Source: Spirochaetales bacterium (GTDB lineage Bacteria; Spirochaetota; Spirochaetia; Sphaerochaetales; Sphaerochaetaceae). From it: a stretch of DNA of 8,903 nucleotides. The notes beneath the pieces were generated by a model. The model was not told the origin of the DNA and ran no database searches. It saw only the letters and a program-made list of their open reading frames with translations. Where the stretch lies: NCBI GenBank assembly GCA_017614625.1, contig JAGABK010000209.1, positions 1-8,903 of the forward strand. The letters run 5' to 3'. Position 1 is the stretch's first letter; every line of letters starts with the position of its first letter. The position numbers were made by a program, and so were the translations under genes. Below, piece after piece: positions 6,893 through 8,903 of the stretch.

Positions 6893-8529
6893 AGAAGACC
6901 GCGACAGTCCTCACAATACTTCTGATCATCCTTTCTGCGGCATCTGCTGCCAACTCCCAGAAAGTCATACCTCTTTCCAGCGGCCTGTACGACGCCATGG
7001 ACGCCCTGTACATACTGGAGGGCAAGGCCATGCCCTCGACCACAAGGCCCTGGACCGTGGCCGAGGCGAAGAAATACCTGGGCAACGTCTCGGAGAGCAC
7101 CAGCCCCGAACTGTACGCCTACATCCTCAGGGAAATGGGAAGAAAGCCTCTGGTGAAGCTCGCGGACGACGCCTTCGACGCGGCCTTCCTCCTCAAGGCC
7201 AACCTCAACCTCTACTACCACAGCAACACCGCCTTCGACTTCCCGTTCGACGAGGTCGAGAACCAGTTCTTCAGGATGGGCCACAGAAACGACAAGGCCA
7301 CGTTCCGCTTCGACGCGGACGCCCAGGTCGGACAGACTGTCTACCTGTTCTACACCCAGATGCTGGAGAACGCCGACTGGGCCGGCGGAACGCCGTTCTA
7401 CAGCAGGAACTTCAACTACGACATAGTCTTCTGCAGGCCTGACGGATTCACCTTCGACATCAACGTCTACATCCCGGACAGGGCGTTCGCCGTGATCGGA
7501 GGCCAGGACTGGAACATCCAGCTGGGAAAGGACCGCTTCTCGGTCGGAAGCGGAAAGACCGGCAACCTGATAGTCAGCGACAACTTCCCGTACCACCACC
7601 TGCTGAGGTTCAACGCCTTCGGCAGCAGGTACAAGTTCTCCTTCGTCGTCAGCTCGTTCTGGCATCCCGAGGTCCTCAACGGGGTCTCTGCCGCCGAATC
7701 CGAAGGCATCTACCTCTACATGATGAACAGGGTCGAGGGACACTACCTGTCCGACAGGCTCTATTTCGCCTTCGACGAGTCCATGATGTGGAAGGACGAC
7801 ACCGGCGTCTTCAACCTGCGCTACATGTCGCCCACCGATTACTTCCACAACTTCTTCGTGGGCTCCAAGCAGAACGCAAGAGCCGACATCGAGATAATCT
7901 GGGGCGTGACGAAGGGGCTCAACGCCTATTTCCAGGCCGTGTTCGACGACATCGCCTCTCCGCGCGAGCACTCCGGCGGAGCCACGGCGCCGAACCAGAT
8001 AGGCTTCCTTGCAGGCCTCAGGCATGTGAGCGTGCTGGGCAAGGGAATCCTGGGCGTGAACCTCGAGGCGGTCTACACCTATCCCTACCTGTATCTGCGC
8101 TCAACCTACAGGGACGACCAGCCGGCCGATGACCCGGGCCTGGGCTATATAGGAATCGTGCGTGCCGCCGGAGACGCCGGAAACTACCAGAGGCACTTCG
8201 TGGGCTACACGTACGGCGGCAACGCGGCGGTCCTGGACCTGGAAGTGACATACAGGCAGGTCGGGAACGTCAACGTCGGAGCCGAGTTCTTCTACATGAT
8301 CCACGGCCTCCTGGGGCCGGGCTCGCCGTACGACTGGCTTTACAAGAGCAGCCTTGTGGACGAGAAGGACTGTGTCCTTTCCGAGGACCGCATGAACTAC
8401 GGCTATGTCAGGCTTACAGGCAGGAAGGAGATCTCCGACATCCTCAGCGCATACGCGCAGTACGACTTCGCCTTCGGCAGCGGCGGAACAGACCATCAGG
8501 TCACGATCGGAGCCAACCTGGCTTTCTGA
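6889..8529 (+). CDS. Secreted outer-membrane beta-barrel protein, Wzi-like
   Basis: The product is a 546-residue exported protein of unproven function. Residues 1-20 form a Sec signal peptide: KK, then a hydrophobic core TVLTILLIILSAA, with likely AXA cleavage after ASA. Residues 33-65 (GLYDAMDALYILEG to PWTVAEAKKYLG) resemble the helical N-terminal segment of capsule-assembly (Wzi-type) outer-membrane proteins. The rest alternates aromatic/hydrophobic and polar residues like beta strands, and the chain ends in Phe (VTIGANLAF), as outer-membrane barrels do. Residues 211-232 (QLGKDRFSVGSG, then TGNLIVSDN) recall the WGxGxxGNLLLSDN segment of Wzi relatives. Family membership is inferred from memory, so a spirochaete-type unclassified porin is an alternative. 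The start overlaps the hisI stop (ATGA) with GGAGAGG at 6878-6884, so it appears to be the last cistron of the his operon. No capsule genes are visible nearby. Confidence 0.7.
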   Translation: MKKTATVLTILLIILSAASAANSQKVIPLSSGLYDAMDALYILEGKAMPSTTRPWTVAEAKKYLGNVSESTSPELYAYILREMGRKPLVKLADDAFDAAFLLKANLNLYYHSNTAFDFPFDEVENQFFRMGHRNDKATFRFDADAQVGQTVYLFYTQMLENADWAGGTPFYSRNFNYDIVFCRPDGFTFDINVYIPDRAFAVIGGQDWNIQLGKDRFSVGSGKTGNLIVSDNFPYHHLLRFNAFGSRYKFSFVVSSFWHPEVLNGVSAAESEGIYLYMMNRVEGHYLSDRLYFAFDESMMWKDDTGVFNLRYMSPTDYFHNFFVGSKQNARADIEIIWGVTKGLNAYFQAVFDDIASPREHSGGATAPNQIGFLAGLRHVSVLGKGILGVNLEAVYTYPYLYLRSTYRDDQPADDPGLGYIGIVRAAGDAGNYQRHFVGYTYGGNAAVLDLEVTYRQVGNVNVGAEFFYMIHGLLGPGSPYDWLYKSSLVDEKDCVLSEDRMNYGYVRLTGRKEISDILSAYAQYDFAFGSGGTDHQVTIGANLAF

Positions 8530-8531
8530 GC

Positions 8532-8537
8532 ACCTCC
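8532..8537 (+). promoter_or_regulatory. Anti-SD-like ACCTCC element
   Basis: ACCTCC just after the beta-barrel stop is the exact complement of GGAGGT at 8590-8595. In the transcript the two could pair across the intervening GC hairpin and hide the mini-ORF's ribosome binding site. Six base pairs can occur by chance, so this is only a possibility. Confidence 0.25.
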
Positions 8538-8553
8538 CGGAAACAAAAGAAAA

Positions 8554-8576
8554 CGTCCGGGGCTCTGACCCGGACG
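8554..8576. terminator. GC-rich hairpin after the operon, possible terminator
   Basis: The arms CGTCCGGG (8554-8561) and CCCGGACG (8569-8576) form a perfect 8-bp stem around a 7-nt loop, GCTCTGA, 24 nt after the beta-barrel stop. The position suits termination of the his operon. The plus-strand tail (CTTCACACTAAAA) lacks a clean T-run, whereas the A-rich bases before the stem (AAAAGAAAA) give a good U-tract on the minus strand. It may therefore be an inefficient plus-strand terminator, an mRNA 3'-end stabiliser, or mainly a minus-strand terminator. Confidence 0.6.
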
Positions 8577-8598
8577 CTTCACACTAAAAGGAGGTATA

Positions 8599-8700
8599 TT
8601 GAAAAAAACTGTTGCTCTGCCTTCTATAAAGCAAGTACCGTGCCAAGTGCCTTTTCCGGCCGAAAAAAGGCGGAAATCGGCGAAAACAATCAGAAAATGA
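8599..8700 (+). CDS. Candidate small basic peptide, 33 aa, TTG start
   Basis: AAAAGGAGGT at 8586-8595 is a near-perfect Shine-Dalgarno sequence. The TTG that opens a 33-codon frame follows its GGAGG core by 4 nt, slightly closer than ideal. The product would begin (M)KKTVALPSIKQVPCQ and end in a basic tail rich in Lys and Arg (AEKRRKSAKTIRK), stopping at TGA 8698-8700. There is no hydrophobic core for a signal peptide or membrane span. I recognise no family. It could be a real small protein, a leader peptide, or the remnant of a gene whose start resembled the MKKT opening of the upstream barrel protein. Only the SD supports it. Confidence 0.3.
   Translation: MKKTVALPSIKQVPCQVPFPAEKRRKSAKTIRK
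8649..8671. other. Small inverted repeat (GCCTTTT / AAAAGGC)
   Basis: GCCTTTT (8649-8655) and AAAAGGC (8665-8671) can form a 7-bp stem with a 9-nt loop, inside the candidate mini-ORF. No T-run follows on either strand, so it is not an obvious terminator. It could be incidental. Confidence 0.35.
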
Positions 8701-8729
8701 GCATTTCATGCCGTGCGGAAACATCACAG

Positions 8730-8769
8730 GGTGTGAAAAAAATGAAGACGGTGTGAAAAAATTGCACAC
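8730..8769 (+). repeat. Two tandem 20-bp repeats, GGTGTGAAAAAA core
   Basis: Copies at 8730-8749 and 8750-8769 abut exactly and match at 17 of 20 positions, including the first 12 (GGTGTGAAAAAA). Two helical turns of DNA are close to 20 bp, so equivalent bases would face the same side of the helix. An inverted core, TTCACACC (8783-8790), lies downstream and overlaps the -35 box of the candidate promoter. This looks like an operator or activator site for the next gene, but the regulator is unknown. Confidence 0.55.
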
Positions 8770-8771
8770 CG
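8749..8771. promoter_or_regulatory. Inverted repeat, candidate operator (CGGTGTG-N9-CACACCG)
   Basis: Seven-base arms at 8749-8755 and 8765-8771 flank a 9-nt spacer, AAAAAATTG. The dyad contains most of the second tandem repeat and lies just upstream of the candidate -35 box. A 23-bp dyad suits a dimeric helix-turn-helix regulator. There is no T-run after it to suggest a terminator. Confidence 0.4.
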
Positions 8772-8782
8772 GGTTGCAGTCC

Positions 8783-8811
8783 TTCACACCTCCCGCGCCC
8801 AAGAATATATT
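8783..8811 (+). promoter_or_regulatory. Sigma70-type promoter for the gene at the right edge
   Basis: TTCACA (8783-8788) as -35 and TATATT (8806-8811) as -10 are separated by exactly 17 bp, each one mismatch from TTGACA/TATAAT. Transcription would start near 8818, giving a leader of about 77 nt before ATG 8895. The -35 is part of TTCACACC, the inverse of the tandem-repeat core, which suggests a regulator competing with or recruiting RNA polymerase. A second -10-like TATGAT at 8828-8833 has no good -35. Confidence 0.55.
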
Positions 8812-8851
8812 TACCTCGGTAATTGATTATGATAGGATTCCCATGGATTTT

Positions 8852-8881
8852 CACGTCCGTTTCGGTGTTCCGGAGGACGTG
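8852..8881 (+). promoter_or_regulatory. Leader hairpin before the next gene
   Basis: CACGTCC (8852-8858) and GGACGTG (8875-8881) form a perfect 7-bp stem around a 16-nt loop that can itself pair CGG (8863-8865) with CCG (8870-8872). The 3' arm uses part of the first of two CGGAGGACG copies (8871-8879), while the second copy (8885-8893), containing the SD for ATG 8895, stays free. The structure lies wholly within the predicted leader. Confidence 0.4.
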
Positions 8882-8894
8882 CAACGGAGGACGC

Positions 8895-8903
8895 ATGAAG
8901 ACA
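8895..8903 (+). CDS. Start of the next plus-strand gene (3' partial)
   Basis: ATG AAG ACA (M-K-T) runs into the window edge. GGAGG at 8886-8890 lies 4 nt upstream, and a good promoter lies about 84 bp before the ATG. Only three codons are visible, so no function can be assigned. An alternative is an ATG at 8843 in another frame (M-D-F-H-V-R-F-G), open to the edge but with only a weak AGGA upstream. I prefer 8895 on SD strength. Confidence 0.5.

Larger units (their letters stand above)
8530..8894. other. 365-bp intergenic region with regulatory-looking structure
   Basis: This stretch between the beta-barrel gene and the next start codon is visibly more AT-rich than the genes and contains A-tracts. 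It holds a GC hairpin, an SD-led mini-ORF, a second small hairpin, two tandem 20-bp repeats with an inverted half-copy, a promoter, and a leader hairpin, each listed separately. I see no tRNA, no CRISPR repeats and no convincing minus-strand gene. Confidence 0.75.

Noticed and set aside
6670..8025. Long minus-strand open frame (451 codons) opposite hisI and the barrel gene
   Set aside because: It is the antisense shadow of GC-rich coding sequence. Its product is a low-complexity Val/Glu/Gly-rich string with no recognisable motif, while the plus strand encodes clear proteins.
8599..8630. TTGAAA (8599) and TATAAA (8625) as a promoter pair
   Set aside because: The spacer is 20 bp, too long for a good sigma70 promoter. 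The TTG is better explained, if at all, as a start codon after the SD.
8730..8790. GGTGTGAA repeats as a CRISPR array or attachment site
   Set aside because: There are only two abutting 20-bp copies with no spacers, and no integrase, cas gene or mobile-element boundary is present.
8584..8896. Two overlapping minus-strand open frames (72 and 68 codons) in the intergenic region
   Set aside because: No plausible SD was evident, their products are Phe/Cys-rich and motif-less, and they run across the repeats and promoter read on the plus strand.

Overview
The window is almost entirely one plus-strand histidine biosynthesis operon from a GC-rich bacterium with an outer membrane. In order it reads hisZ (5' end missing), hisG (short form), hisD, hisC, hisB (dehydratase only), hisH, hisA, hisF and hisI (cyclohydrolase only). 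A signal-peptide-bearing, Wzi-like outer-membrane beta-barrel gene follows as the last cistron. A 365-bp non-coding region then leads to the first codons of another plus-strand gene at the right edge.

The beta-barrel protein, with its cleavable signal peptide and terminal Phe, indicates a diderm. Arginine is often AGG and isoleucine often ATA despite the high GC. That codon habit and the style of the beta-barrel remind me of gut or anaerobic Spirochaetota, but I could not test this and hold it with low confidence.

The operon is extremely compact. hisG overlaps hisZ by 8 bp. hisD, hisC, hisB, hisF and the beta-barrel gene each start in a 4-bp ATGA overlap with the gene before. hisH overlaps hisB by 1 bp, hisA follows hisH after 1 bp, and hisI follows hisF after 7 bp. 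Most junctions have a purine-rich Shine-Dalgarno sequence inside the end of the upstream gene, about 7 nt before the start, which suggests translational coupling throughout.

Together the genes encode the first committed enzyme as a HisG/HisZ complex, then HisI, HisA, HisH/HisF, HisB, HisC and HisD. Two steps have no gene here: phosphoribosyl-ATP pyrophosphatase (HisE) and histidinol-phosphate phosphatase. They must be encoded elsewhere, possibly upstream of the window.

The points most worth a second look are: (1) an outer-membrane protein translationally coupled to the end of a his operon; (2) HisF with Tyr at a position where an Asp is normally conserved in the LVFLDITAS strand; and (3) the 3' intergenic region. 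That region holds a GC hairpin, an SD-led 33-codon mini-ORF whose SD can pair with an upstream ACCTCC, two tandem 20-bp repeats beginning GGTGTGAAAAAA, a good sigma70-type promoter whose -35 overlaps a reverse copy of the repeat core, and a leader hairpin just before the next start codon. I see no defence system, mobile element, CRISPR array, tRNA or rRNA.
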